Below are positions 34,318 to 43,139 of a stretch of DNA of 64,000 nt, piece by piece. Location of the stretch: contig NZ_CP044129.1 of the NCBI RefSeq assembly GCF_009617995.1, positions 1,612,001 through 1,676,000 on the forward strand, given 5' to 3'. This DNA comes from Halomicrobium sp. LC1Hm. GTDB lineage: Archaea; Halobacteriota; Halobacteria; Halobacteriales; Haloarculaceae. The position numbers and the translations under genes are program-made. Numbering within the stretch: the first letter of the stretch is position 1; the number at the start of each line of letters is the position of its first letter. Below the pieces are notes generated by a model, which saw only the letters and a program-made list of their open reading frames with translations, was not told where the DNA came from and did not search any database.

Positions 34318-37137
34318 ATGAGTGAGACGGGCGCTGACGCGTTCACTGCACTCGGCGGGTCGGTCCGTTCGGCGCTGTCCGAGCGGGGCTTTACGACGCC
34401 GACGGAGCCCCAGCGAAAGGCGATTCCGCCGCTGGCGGCGGGCCACGACGCGCTCGTCGTCGCGCCGACGGGGACCGGGAAGACGGAGACGGCCATGCTC
34501 CCCGTCTTCGACGCGCTGGCCGACGAGGACCGCTTCGGCATCGGGGCGCTGTACATCACGCCGCTCCGGGCGCTGAACCGCGACATGCGCGAGCGACTCG
34601 ACTGGTGGGGCGACACGCTCGACCTCGAAATCGACGTGCGCCACGGCGACACGACCGACTACCAGCGCCAGCAGCAGGCCGACGATCCGCCCGACGTGCT
34701 CGTGACGACGCCGGAGACGCTCCAGGCGATGTTGACCGGATCGAAGCTCCGGACCGCACTGGAAGCCGTCGAGCACGTCGTCGTCGACGAGGTCCACGAA
34801 CTCGCGGCCGCCAAGCGCGGCGCACAGCTGACCGTCGGGCTGGAACGGCTGCGCGAGGTGTCGGGCCTCTTCCAGCGGATCGGGCTCTCGGCGACCGTCG
34901 GCGATTCCGAGGCCGTCGGGCGCTTTCTCACCGGCGACCGTGGCTGTCGGATCGTCGAGGTCGACGTCGGGAGCCGTCTGGACGTGTCCGTGGTCCGGCC
35001 GACAGTCACCGACGCCGACGAGCGGCTGGCCAGCGAACTCGTCACCGACCCCGAGGTCGCCAGCCACGTCCGCCGGATCGACGAACTGATCGCGGCCCAC
35101 GACTCCGTCCTGGTGTTCGTCAACACGCGCCAGACGGCGGAGGCGCTGGGCTCGCGGTTCAAAGAACTCGGCACGAACCTCGGGGTCCATCACGGCTCAC
35201 TGGCCAAGGAGACGCGGATCGACGTGGAAGACCGCTTCAAAGAGGGCGATCTCGACGCCCTGCTCTGTACCTCGTCCATGGAGCTCGGGATCGACGTCGG
35301 CCACGTCGACCACGTCGTCCAGTACGGCAGTCCCCGACAGGTCGCTCGCCTCCTCCAGCGCGTCGGCCGCGCAGGCCACCGCCGGGACCTGCTGTCTTCG
35401 GGAACCGTCGTCACCACCCACCCCGACGACACGCTGGAGGCGCTGGCGATCACGCGACAGGCTCTCGACGGCGAGGTCGAGCCCGCCGAGATCCACGACG
35501 GCAGCCTCGATACCGTAGCCAATCAGGTGCCCGGCATCGTCATGGACATCGGCGAGATCCGCGCCATGGAAGCCTACGAGATCGTCACGCGGGCCTATCC
35601 CTTCCGGGATCTGACCGTCGACGAGTTCCGGGAGGTGGTTCGCGAACTCGGCGAGAACCGCGTCATCTGGATCGACGAGGACCACGATCGACTGGAGAAG
35701 CGACGGGGGACCTGGCAGTACTTCTATCAGAACCTCTCGATGATCCCCGACGAGGCGACCTACGACGTCGAAGACGTGGCCTCGGGCGATCAGATCGGCA
35801 CGCTCGACGAGCAGTTCGTCGTCAACTTCGCGAACCCCGGCGAGGTGTTCATCCAGCGCGGGGAGATGTGGCGGATCACGAACGTCGACGAGGACGAGGA
35901 AGTCGTCACGGTCTCGCCGATCGAGGACCCGGCCGGCGAGGTGCCGTCGTGGGTCGGCCAGGAGATTCCGGTCCCACAGGCGGTCGCCCGCGAGGTCGGC
36001 GAACTCCGACGCGTCGCCGGCAGACAGCTCCAAGACGGCGCTGGGGCCGACGCCGTGGCGCGTGACCTCACGCGACGCTACGAGGGCGATCCGGCCACCG
36101 TCGAGAGCGGGCTCGAACAGCTCCGAGACCACGAGGCACCGATCCCCGACGACGAGACGATCGTCGTCGAGATGCACGGCCGCGAGGTCGTCGTCAACGC
36201 CTGTCTGGGCCACCAGGTCAACGAGACGCTCGGCCGACTGCTCTCGTCGCTGGTGGGCCAGCGGGCCGGCGCGACCGTCGCGATGGAGGTCGATCCCTAC
36301 CGGATCGAACTCGAACTGCCAAGCGGCGTCAGCGGCGGCGACGTGATCGACGTGCTGGAGACGACCGATCCCGAGCACGTCCGCCACATCATCGAGCTGA
36401 GCCTGAAAAACGCCGACGCCCTGAAGTTCAAGCTCGCACAGGTCGCGGCGAAGTTCGGCACGCTCAAGCGCTGGCAGGGCTCCGGATCGGGCCGGTTCGG
36501 GCGCGATCGGCTGCTGGCCGCCCTCGAAGACACGCCGATCTACGACGAGGCCGTCCGCGAGGTGTTCCACGAGGACCTGGCCGTGGAAGCGACCCAGACG
36601 GTCCTGTCGGCGATTCAGTCCGACTCGATCGCCGTCGAGACCGTCGGGGACCGCACGCCGATCGGCCTCGGCGGCCGTTCCTCGGGTCGGGAACTGCTCT
36701 CGCCGGAACACGCCGACGCCAGCGTCATCCAGACCGTCAGGGAGCGCATTCAGAACGACCGAGTGCTCCTGTTCTGTCTCCACTGCCGGGACTGGCGGCG
36801 CAAGCAGCAGGTCGGTCGCGTCCGCGACCAGCCCGACTGTCCCGACTGTGGGTCGACGCGCATCGCCGCACTCAATCCGTGGGCTGAGGAGGTGATCTCG
36901 GCGGTGCGAGCCGCGGACAAAGACGAGGAACAGGAGAAGATGACCGAACGGGCCTACCGCTCGGCGTCGCTGGTCCAGAGCCACGGCAAGCAGGCGGTGA
37001 TCGCACTGGCCGCGCGCGGTGTCGGCCCCCACAACGCCGCTCGCATCATCAACAAACTCCGCGAGGACGAAGACGAGTTCTACCGGGACATCCTCCAGCA
37101 GGAGCGCGAGTACGCACGGACACAGTCGTTCTGGTGA
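34318..37137 (+). CDS. lhr: Lhr-type large helicase
   Basis: A 939-residue superfamily-2 DNA helicase of the Lhr group. Motif I APTGTGKTE (about 50), DEVHELAA box (about 155), SATVGD motif III and QRVGRAGHR motif VI are clear. An Lhr-specific winged-helix/C-terminal region follows, and a C-terminal zinc site CLHCRDW ... CPDC is near 820-845. Lhr helicases unwind replication-fork and RNA:DNA substrates. The ATG at 34318 is preferred over the in-frame GTG two codons upstream. It is monocistronic in appearance. Confidence 0.94.
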   Translation: MSETGADAFTALGGSVRSALSERGFTTPTEPQRKAIPPLAAGHDALVVAPTGTGKTETAMLPVFDALADEDRFGIGALYITPLRALNRDMRERLDWWGDTLDLEIDVRHGDTTDYQRQQQADDPPDVLVTTPETLQAMLTGSKLRTALEAVEHVVVDEVHELAAAKRGAQLTVGLERLREVSGLFQRIGLSATVGDSEAVGRFLTGDRGCRIVEVDVGSRLDVSVVRPTVTDADERLASELVTDPEVASHVRRIDELIAAHDSVLVFVNTRQTAEALGSRFKELGTNLGVHHGSLAKETRIDVEDRFKEGDLDALLCTSSMELGIDVGHVDHVVQYGSPRQVARLLQRVGRAGHRRDLLSSGTVVTTHPDDTLEALAITRQALDGEVEPAEIHDGSLDTVANQVPGIVMDIGEIRAMEAYEIVTRAYPFRDLTVDEFREVVRELGENRVIWIDEDHDRLEKRRGTWQYFYQNLSMIPDEATYDVEDVASGDQIGTLDEQFVVNFANPGEVFIQRGEMWRITNVDEDEEVVTVSPIEDPAGEVPSWVGQEIPVPQAVAREVGELRRVAGRQLQDGAGADAVARDLTRRYEGDPATVESGLEQLRDHEAPIPDDETIVVEMHGREVVVNACLGHQVNETLGRLLSSLVGQRAGATVAMEVDPYRIELELPSGVSGGDVIDVLETTDPEHVRHIIELSLKNADALKFKLAQVAAKFGTLKRWQGSGSGRFGRDRLLAALEDTPIYDEAVREVFHEDLAVEATQTVLSAIQSDSIAVETVGDRTPIGLGGRSSGRELLSPEHADASVIQTVRERIQNDRVLLFCLHCRDWRRKQQVGRVRDQPDCPDCGSTRIAALNPWAEEVISAVRAADKDEEQEKMTERAYRSASLVQSHGKQAVIALAARGVGPHNAARIINKLREDEDEFYRDILQQEREYARTQSFW

Positions 37138-37213
37138 GGGCACTTGCACACACGGTCTGCTCGGTGGCTGGAGATTGGGTAGCTTTTTGTTCGTCAGTTG
37201 ATCACGATGGATC

Positions 37214-39328
37214 ATGCCAGAGACTGCGGTATCGGAATCCAGAGCGCTCCTCGAACGGTCGCCCGACGAGCGCGAGGCACTCGATATCGGCGACGACGAA
37301 GTCGTCGACGCTCTGTTCTCGGTGATCGAGCACGGGAGTCAGGCCGAGAAAGTAATCTCTGACTGTACGCTACCGGCACTAAACCTCGACTTCAGAACGG
37401 TCGAGAGCGACAACAACCATCCGGTCGTCTTCAGGAACTGTACGTTCGAAGGGGCGGTTAGCGCTGTCGACGCCGACGTGACCGTGCCGATCAGCTTCGA
37501 GAACTGTGACATCGGCGGTCTCGAACTCTCTGGAGCCCGCTTCGAGTTCGATCTGTCACTGTCCGAGTCGACCGTGAGCGGTGACGTAGACGCCTTCGAA
37601 GCGCGGTTCGACGACCAGTTCGACGTGACGGGATCGACGTTTACTGGCCCCGTTACACTACAGGAAGCACACTTCGGCAACGATGCGGACTTCGAACGGG
37701 CCAGCTTCGAGGAGTCGGTCTCGTTCGAAACCGCCTCGTTCAGTGGTGCGTCGAACGAACTCGGAGACAATGCCAGTTTCGAGGATGCGACCTTCGAGGC
37801 GGAGGTCAACTTCCGTCAGGCAGCGTTTACGTACGCAGACTTTGCAGACGTATCCGTCGCCGGCCGTGTCGGATTCGAAGAGACGACGTTTACCGGCGAC
37901 GTGGCGTTTACCCGTGCGACCTTCCAGAGCGAAGCGGACTTCGACGAGGTCGATTTCGGTGGCGATGTCGACTTCGAGTCGGTCACTTTCGAGGGCACTG
38001 CGGTGTTTCGCGGAGCGGAGTTCGAGGGCGGTGCCCGTTCACTCGAAGAAGACGCGACGTTCTCGCAAGCGGTGTTCGACGACGAACTGAACGCCTGTGA
38101 CGCGCACTTTCGAGACGGGCTGTTCGACGGTATCACGGTGAACGGCCGTGCGACGTTCGAAGGTATCCGCTTCGACGGCGACGCTTCCTTCGAAGCTGCG
38201 ACGTTCGCCGACGAGGTCGACTTCGACGAGGCCCGGTTTTACGGCGACGTGAGCTTCGAGCAGGTGTCGTTCGACGGCGTCGCCATATTTCGCGGAGCGG
38301 AGTTTCGGGGTGCCGACAATCACCTCGATGAGGACGCCTCGTTCGACGGAGCGACCTTCGGCGCGCGGGCGGGTTTCGAGGACGCCGTCTTCAGCTCCGG
38401 ATCGTTCGTCGACAGTCGTTTCGCTGCCGAGACCACCTTCCGTGGTACAAAGTTCGACCGCGCCGTCTTCCACGTCGTTCCGATCACGAACGAAAGCTAC
38501 GTCGACTTCACCCGCGCGATCATCAAGGACGGAGAGATCCGTCAGCCAGAAGGGGGCTGGGTTCGTTACGATCTGACGAACGCGAGTCTGGGCTCCGTGT
38601 CGTTGCGTGCAACCACCGAGAGCGACCACCGACAGCTCCTCGACTACTTCCGTTTCTGCAACACGGAGTTCAACGAGTTCGACGGCTACGACTTCGACTT
38701 CTCGGCTCACACGGACTACCTGGATCGAAACGACTGGTCGCTCCACGAGTTCGACGAGAACTTCGCCGACGTGGCGTTCGCGCTGCCGATGACCCCCGAG
38801 AACGTCGAGCGCACCTATCTCAAAGCCAAGACGGCGGCCTCCGATGCTGGCCAGATGAAGGCTGCTGGCGAGTTCCGGGTCAGACGCCAGCAGTTCGCCC
38901 GGAAGAAGTACGTCGGCATCGCCAGAGACGGGACGACCGATGTCGTGACGAGGGCGAAAAACGCCAGTCGCGCCGTGGAGAACGCGTTCCTCGGCGTCAC
39001 CTGCGGTCACGGAATGCGATTGGGGCGGATCGTCGCGGTCTTCGCGCTCTTCCCGCTGTTCCCAGCGATGCTGTACGCCTTCGGTGGACCAGCGTTCTCG
39101 ACGACGATCCCGCCGATTTCTGGTGCCCCAAGTCTGTTCTCTCCCGAGGGACTGTCGATCCTCTATCGGAATGTCCACTTTAGCTACATCACGTTTCTCA
39201 CTATCGGCTACGGTTACATCGGCCCGGAGGGTGCCGCCGCGAGAGCGATGGCCGGGATGGAAGTGTACGTCAACGTCATCCTCTCGGGGCTGGTGTTGTA
39301 CTGTCTGATCAAACGCTCAGAGATATAG
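37214..39328 (+). CDS. pentapeptide-repeat beta-helix fused to a 2TM potassium-channel pore
   Basis: A 704-residue two-part protein. Residues about 60-440 are pentapeptide-type repeats (A/S-x-F-x-x units such as FEDATFEAEVNF, FDEVDFGGDVDF) that should form a right-handed quadrilateral beta-helix. A charged linker (440-600) is followed by two membrane helices (M1 near RLGRIVAVFALFPLFP; M2 near VYVNVILSGLVLYCLI) flanking a pore loop. The loop carries a K+-channel filter, TIGYG, at 663-667. The canonical D after GYG is Y here (GYGYIGP). This looks like a cytoplasmic sensor on a KcsA-like pore. It leads an operon of three genes. Confidence 0.85.
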   Translation: MPETAVSESRALLERSPDEREALDIGDDEVVDALFSVIEHGSQAEKVISDCTLPALNLDFRTVESDNNHPVVFRNCTFEGAVSAVDADVTVPISFENCDIGGLELSGARFEFDLSLSESTVSGDVDAFEARFDDQFDVTGSTFTGPVTLQEAHFGNDADFERASFEESVSFETASFSGASNELGDNASFEDATFEAEVNFRQAAFTYADFADVSVAGRVGFEETTFTGDVAFTRATFQSEADFDEVDFGGDVDFESVTFEGTAVFRGAEFEGGARSLEEDATFSQAVFDDELNACDAHFRDGLFDGITVNGRATFEGIRFDGDASFEAATFADEVDFDEARFYGDVSFEQVSFDGVAIFRGAEFRGADNHLDEDASFDGATFGARAGFEDAVFSSGSFVDSRFAAETTFRGTKFDRAVFHVVPITNESYVDFTRAIIKDGEIRQPEGGWVRYDLTNASLGSVSLRATTESDHRQLLDYFRFCNTEFNEFDGYDFDFSAHTDYLDRNDWSLHEFDENFADVAFALPMTPENVERTYLKAKTAASDAGQMKAAGEFRVRRQQFARKKYVGIARDGTTDVVTRAKNASRAVENAFLGVTCGHGMRLGRIVAVFALFPLFPAMLYAFGGPAFSTTIPPISGAPSLFSPEGLSILYRNVHFSYITFLTIGYGYIGPEGAAARAMAGMEVYVNVILSGLVLYCLIKRSEI

Positions 39329-39387
39329 GGGCCACGGGAGCGCGCTACGGGAAAAGACCTTTTCGAGTCCTCGCCGAACGCTCGATC

Positions 39388-39654
39388 ATGACGGAACGAG
39401 TGAGCGGAGAAGACGTGATCGTCGAACACGCAACCGAGGATGTCGTCGTCGAGTCGGCCGAAGATGTACACGTAGACGCCGGTCGCATCGAGGGGAAACT
39501 GGTCATCAAGTCGGCCCAGGACGTAATCGTCGAGCACAGCAGTGAGGTCCACGTCGAACAATCCGAAGACGTAACCCTCGATTCCGGAACGGTAGAAGGC
39601 GACGTCAACGTCGACAACGCACAGGACGTGTCCGAGGACGACAGTTTCCTCTGA
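39388..39654 (+). CDS. 88-residue short-repeat beta-solenoid-like protein
   Basis: An acidic protein made almost wholly of an 8-9-residue repeat: EDVIVEHA, EDVVVESA, EDVHVDAG, QDVIVEHS, SEVHVEQS, EDVTLDSG, QDVSEDDS. Two 44-residue super-repeats contain GRIEGKLVIKSA and GTVEGDVNVDNA. The V-x-V alternation with polar corners suggests a tiny parallel beta-solenoid. No family is recognised. It sits 59 nt after the channel fusion and 2 nt before the next gene. Confidence 0.72.
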   Translation: MTERVSGEDVIVEHATEDVVVESAEDVHVDAGRIEGKLVIKSAQDVIVEHSSEVHVEQSEDVTLDSGTVEGDVNVDNAQDVSEDDSFL

Positions 39655-39656
39655 AG

Positions 39657-40253
39657 ATGGGCGGGAACTCCGAGCTACGGGTCGTCGGCACGCGCAAATC
39701 CCGGTCACTGGGGGAAGTAGGGGGCACGATCTCCGTCGAGAGCGAGCGCGGATCGGTCGAGTTCACTGCGACCGACGACGTCGTCCTGACTGTCGGCGGC
39801 GAACGGAACTCGGTCACGGCACACGGAAGCGGTAGCACCGTCCGTCTCAGTATCGACGGCGACCGAAACAGTGTCTCGATCGCCCGGTCGCTCGACCTGG
39901 AGATCCACGACGACGAAGGCGTGGCGAACTCGATCGATCGTCACGGCGAGGAACAGAGCAGCCCCGAACTCGTGCGAACCGACCGAGCGGAGGCCTACGC
40001 GGATCTCGGATTGTTCGACTATACGATGGTGTCCTACCAGACCAACGCCACCGAGCGAGAGTTCTGTCACAACTGCGGCCGCGACGCCGAGACGATCGTC
40101 CGACGACACGAAGAGACGGTACTCGCCGTGTTCGGGTTCACCGTCACGCTCGGCGAACGAACGGGATCGGACGAGTGTCCCGAGTGTACACCCCACGTCC
40201 CCGACGAAGACGTGGAACTCTCCGAAGCAGAGCGACGCGAGATCTTCCGCTGA
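39657..40253 (+). CDS. DUF3060-like solenoid plus zinc-ribbon protein
   Basis: A 198-residue protein. Residues about 1-95 are beta-rich with G-x-x-N-S-V repeats (VGGERNSVTAHGSG, IDGDRNSVSI), reminiscent of DUF3060 solenoids. The C-terminal part has a four-cysteine site (FCHNCGRDAETIV ... DECPECTPHV), presumably zinc. It is translated from an ATG 2 nt after the previous stop, so it belongs with the solenoid and channel genes. Role unknown; partner recognition through solenoid surfaces is inferred. Confidence 0.68.
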   Translation: MGGNSELRVVGTRKSRSLGEVGGTISVESERGSVEFTATDDVVLTVGGERNSVTAHGSGSTVRLSIDGDRNSVSIARSLDLEIHDDEGVANSIDRHGEEQSSPELVRTDRAEAYADLGLFDYTMVSYQTNATEREFCHNCGRDAETIVRRHEETVLAVFGFTVTLGERTGSDECPECTPHVPDEDVELSEAERREIFR

Positions 40254-40271
40254 TCATCCCGTTTCGGGCCG

Positions 40272-40721
40272 TCACCCGAGTCGCTCGAACACGGTTTCGG
40301 TAAAGACGGCACAGTCGTGTTCCGGGTACGTGTGCCACGTCTCGTAGCCACTGTCGACCGCGTCGACGGCGGTGACTGCACGGTCCGAAAAGTCGTAGCG
40401 CAGATCGAACGATCGCGTCGTCGGGAAGCGCTCGATCGGGTCGACGCGGATCTCCGTCGTACACGCGACCCGTTCAGTTTCGTACGAGACGCAGCGAGCG
40501 TCTCGTCGGCGAAGGTCGATCGTTCGACTCCCAGTGACGGTTCGCTCGTCGCAGGACGCGATCTCTGCGAACCCGAGCGACTGGGCACGAACGCAATGAG
40601 AGCTACCGATGACGGCAGCGGCGAAATCGACGCCGTCGACGGTCACTGTCGTCTCCTCGTAGACGTTCAGCCGGTCCGGATCTGTGAGCTCGTATCCAAA
40701 GTGAAGCAGTTCGTGGTTCAT
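40272..40721 (-). CDS. DUF2617-like protein
   Basis: A 149-residue soluble protein. The AAVIGSSHCVRAQSLGFAEIASCD stretch resembles the vLGaSHqv core of bacterial DUF2617, and GYETWHTYPEHDCAVFTETVFE matches its C-terminal w-H-T-Y-P motif. DUF2617 genes in bacteria tend to sit next to spermidine-synthase and DUF350/DUF4178 genes, as I recall; here the immediately upstream gene is indeed a spermidine-synthase homologue, overlapping by ATGA. Assignment is from memory of motifs, so moderate. Confidence 0.65.
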   Translation of the reverse strand: MNHELLHFGYELTDPDRLNVYEETTVTVDGVDFAAAVIGSSHCVRAQSLGFAEIASCDERTVTGSRTIDLRRRDARCVSYETERVACTTEIRVDPIERFPTTRSFDLRYDFSDRAVTAVDAVDSGYETWHTYPEHDCAVFTETVFERLG

Positions 40722-42313
40722 ACGTAGCCGATGACGATGTCGTAGTTGGGATCGAAGATGCTGTTTGGCTCGACACCCCGATATCGATCGATCGCACGCC
40801 ACTCTCGGCGTTCGTAGGCAGACTGCACTCGGTCCGTTCGAGCGTTCCGTGCTGTTTCGAGTGTCAGTTTCTCGCTCGGGCTCGGGGAGAGCAAGTAGAA
40901 CTGTTCTCCACGCTCTAACTGTCCGTCCCGGTCGAGGTCGTCGTAGGTGTTGTAGTCGGCGTAGCCACGAAAGCCGGCCTCGCGGACAGTGTTGACGTAG
41001 GCCATGTGGTGGTTCGTAAACTTGTGACGAGAGTACACCCACGTCGCCACCATCCCGTCGTCGGTCACGTGCTGTCGTAACTGGGTGTAAAATTCGGTCG
41101 AGTACAGCGGCAGTGCGTCGTCGGAACGCGCACCTGGCAGGTCCAGCAAGATCAGGTCGTACTGTCGATCGGTCGAGCGGAGGTACGTTCGAGCGTCTGC
41201 GACGTGTGTCGTCAGTCGGTCGTACTCGTAGGCGTCGTTGTGGTACTGCTCGAAGAACGCGTGGTCTCTCGTGTAGTTCATGAACTCCCCGTCGATGTCG
41301 ACGTGGTCGACGGTGACACCGTACTCTCGGAGGTGATCAACGGCGATCCAGTCACCGCCACCGATCAACAGGACGCGCGTCTCGGACCCGTTCTCGAACT
41401 GGGACATCGGCACGTCGACCAGTCCCTCGTGGTAGGAATCGACCCACCGGTCACAGAGCTGAACGGCCATATCGAGTCGCAAACACGTATCACTGCCGGG
41501 CAAGTCGGTGAGTTGCCGCTCGTACAGAACGGCGTCCTGATACTTGGTGGTGTGGCGTTCGGTCACGTCGACCGACGCCGTGCCGGGCGGATACTCGCTC
41601 TCGATCGCCCCCTCGACGTAGAAGTCGGTCAGCGAGTCCTCGACCTGCTGCTCGTTGGCCAGCACGCCGGCGTACGTACCGGTAAGGAGGAGACCGACTA
41701 GCAGCAGTGCCTTGCTGCTCTCGGTAAAACGTACTGCGAACGACAGTGCCGCGACGGCGTTGAGCAGGCCCAGAACGACGATCGCGGTGATTAGACCCAT
41801 CGACGGGTAGAGGAAGAGTGCGTAGACCACTGTCCCGACGAGGCTTCCGAAGTAGTCGACGCCCAGCACCTCGCTGAACGCCGAGCGCTCGCTGGTCACC
41901 ATCGAGGACAGGAACGGAATCTCCAGTCCAGAAAGCACGCCGACTGCGATAATCGGCAGGTGAGAGGCGACGAGGACAGCGGTGTCTTTCGCCGGAAAGC
42001 GAACGTCTGGAACGCTGTTGAGCAGGATCATCACCAGTAGCCCCAGCGGTCCGACGACGGCCAGCAGTACCTCGATCCTGAAGAAGTTCGTCTCCGCTTC
42101 GCCGACGTAGTTGTACAGGAAGGCACCGATTCCCAGCGAGAACAGGTACAGGCCGATCGTGATCGAGTATCGCAGGACTGTTCCGCCAAAGAGGACTCGC
42201 AGCATCTCCGAGTAGATCAGTTCGTAGACGATGCTACAGAAGGCAACGACCAGCGTCAGGCCGAGCAGGAGCACTCGATCGGACCGCAGTGACGAACGGA
42301 ACTGTGAGAGCAC
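40718..42313 (-). CDS. membrane-fused spermidine-synthase homologue
   Basis: A 531-residue protein. Residues 1-220 contain about seven membrane helices. The C-terminal half is a spermidine/spermine synthase-type Rossmann domain: VDSYHEGLVDVPMSQ (compare YHEMLVHVP), LLIGGGDW at 315-322, DHVDIDGEF and YDLILLDLPGARSDDALPLYSTEFY near 385-409. The catalytic-type aspartate (D391) is present, but the canonical G-G-G-D-G and D-S-x-D motifs are altered (GGGDW, LDLPGA). It may act on a polyamine-like or lipid-linked substrate at the membrane. It overlaps the DUF2617-like gene by ATGA. Confidence 0.86.
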   Translation of the reverse strand: MLSQFRSSLRSDRVLLLGLTLVVAFCSIVYELIYSEMLRVLFGGTVLRYSITIGLYLFSLGIGAFLYNYVGEAETNFFRIEVLLAVVGPLGLLVMILLNSVPDVRFPAKDTAVLVASHLPIIAVGVLSGLEIPFLSSMVTSERSAFSEVLGVDYFGSLVGTVVYALFLYPSMGLITAIVVLGLLNAVAALSFAVRFTESSKALLLVGLLLTGTYAGVLANEQQVEDSLTDFYVEGAIESEYPPGTASVDVTERHTTKYQDAVLYERQLTDLPGSDTCLRLDMAVQLCDRWVDSYHEGLVDVPMSQFENGSETRVLLIGGGDWIAVDHLREYGVTVDHVDIDGEFMNYTRDHAFFEQYHNDAYEYDRLTTHVADARTYLRSTDRQYDLILLDLPGARSDDALPLYSTEFYTQLRQHVTDDGMVATWVYSRHKFTNHHMAYVNTVREAGFRGYADYNTYDDLDRDGQLERGEQFYLLSPSPSEKLTLETARNARTDRVQSAYERREWRAIDRYRGVEPNSIFDPNYDIVIGYV

Positions 42314-42316
42314 GCG

Positions 42317-43003
42317 TTACAGGCGCGGTGAAACTTTCCACGGGTTCTCGATCTGGTAGCCTGTCCCCTCCTCGGTGACCTCGAAGTCGATCGCTTCCCA
42401 GCCGAAGTCGTGTGTTCCCTGTTCGGCTTCGAGTTTGGAGCCGACACGGAACCATCCGGGGCGAACGTTCTCGTAGGTCAGGGTCTGCTTGCTGGGATCG
42501 GACCAGGTTTCGTCCCAGTCGACGGGACCCGGTCCTGGTGGATCGTCGGAGTACTGATCGTCGGACCCGAGATACGCGAGCCCCACTCGCCGGTGAGCGG
42601 CCTGGTACTGCTCGATCTCGTCACGGTGGTCTTCGCGCCACTCGTCGTCGTCGTCGTCTCCATGGTAGATCGCCCGACCGTGATGACCGTGCGGTGCCGC
42701 CGCGTATCCCCCAGCACCGCGTCCCGTCGCACCGCCACCTCGTCCACCGCCTTTCTGTCCTCGTGCCGTCCCGACTATCGAGCGTCCACTGCCCGCGATG
42801 TCGAGACTCGCTTCCACATCTGCTCGTGACTCGACAACTGGCTCCTCGACCAGCGGTACTTCTAACGTCCCGGAGCTGACTCGCAGCTCGTCGAAGACGT
42901 CTGATTCTCTGGGAGGGGTCGACGTGGAGCCGCTACAGCCCGCGAGGGAACCAATTCCGGCGAGGCCAAAGACACTCGCGCGGACGAACGATCGTCGGCG
43001 CAT
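42317..43003 (-). CDS. Tat lipoprotein of unknown function
   Basis: A 228-residue exported lipoprotein. Twin-arginine signal (MRRRSFVRASVFG) and lipobox LAGC near residue 23. Then a Gly/His/Asp-rich section: GGGRGGGATGRGAGG, HGHHGR and a run of five Asp before EWRED, possibly metal-binding. The C-terminal half (YENVRPGWFRVGSKLEAE ... DFGWEAIDFEVTEEGTGY) looks like a compact beta domain. It is first in an operon with the membrane spermidine-synthase homologue (3 nt gap). Function unknown. Confidence 0.78.
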   Translation of the reverse strand: MRRRSFVRASVFGLAGIGSLAGCSGSTSTPPRESDVFDELRVSSGTLEVPLVEEPVVESRADVEASLDIAGSGRSIVGTARGQKGGGRGGGATGRGAGGYAAAPHGHHGRAIYHGDDDDDEWREDHRDEIEQYQAAHRRVGLAYLGSDDQYSDDPPGPGPVDWDETWSDPSKQTLTYENVRPGWFRVGSKLEAEQGTHDFGWEAIDFEVTEEGTGYQIENPWKVSPRL

Positions 43004-43139
43004 ATTTCACGCACTATCTGTTTGGGACAATGAAAGTTGCGAAAGCAACGCACCACGCGAAAAGCGGTGGTGGCGGCCGGCAGACGGTGGGACCTGCTCG
43101 GCAGAAACGACTAAACCCGGTCCCCGACAGGGGACACAC

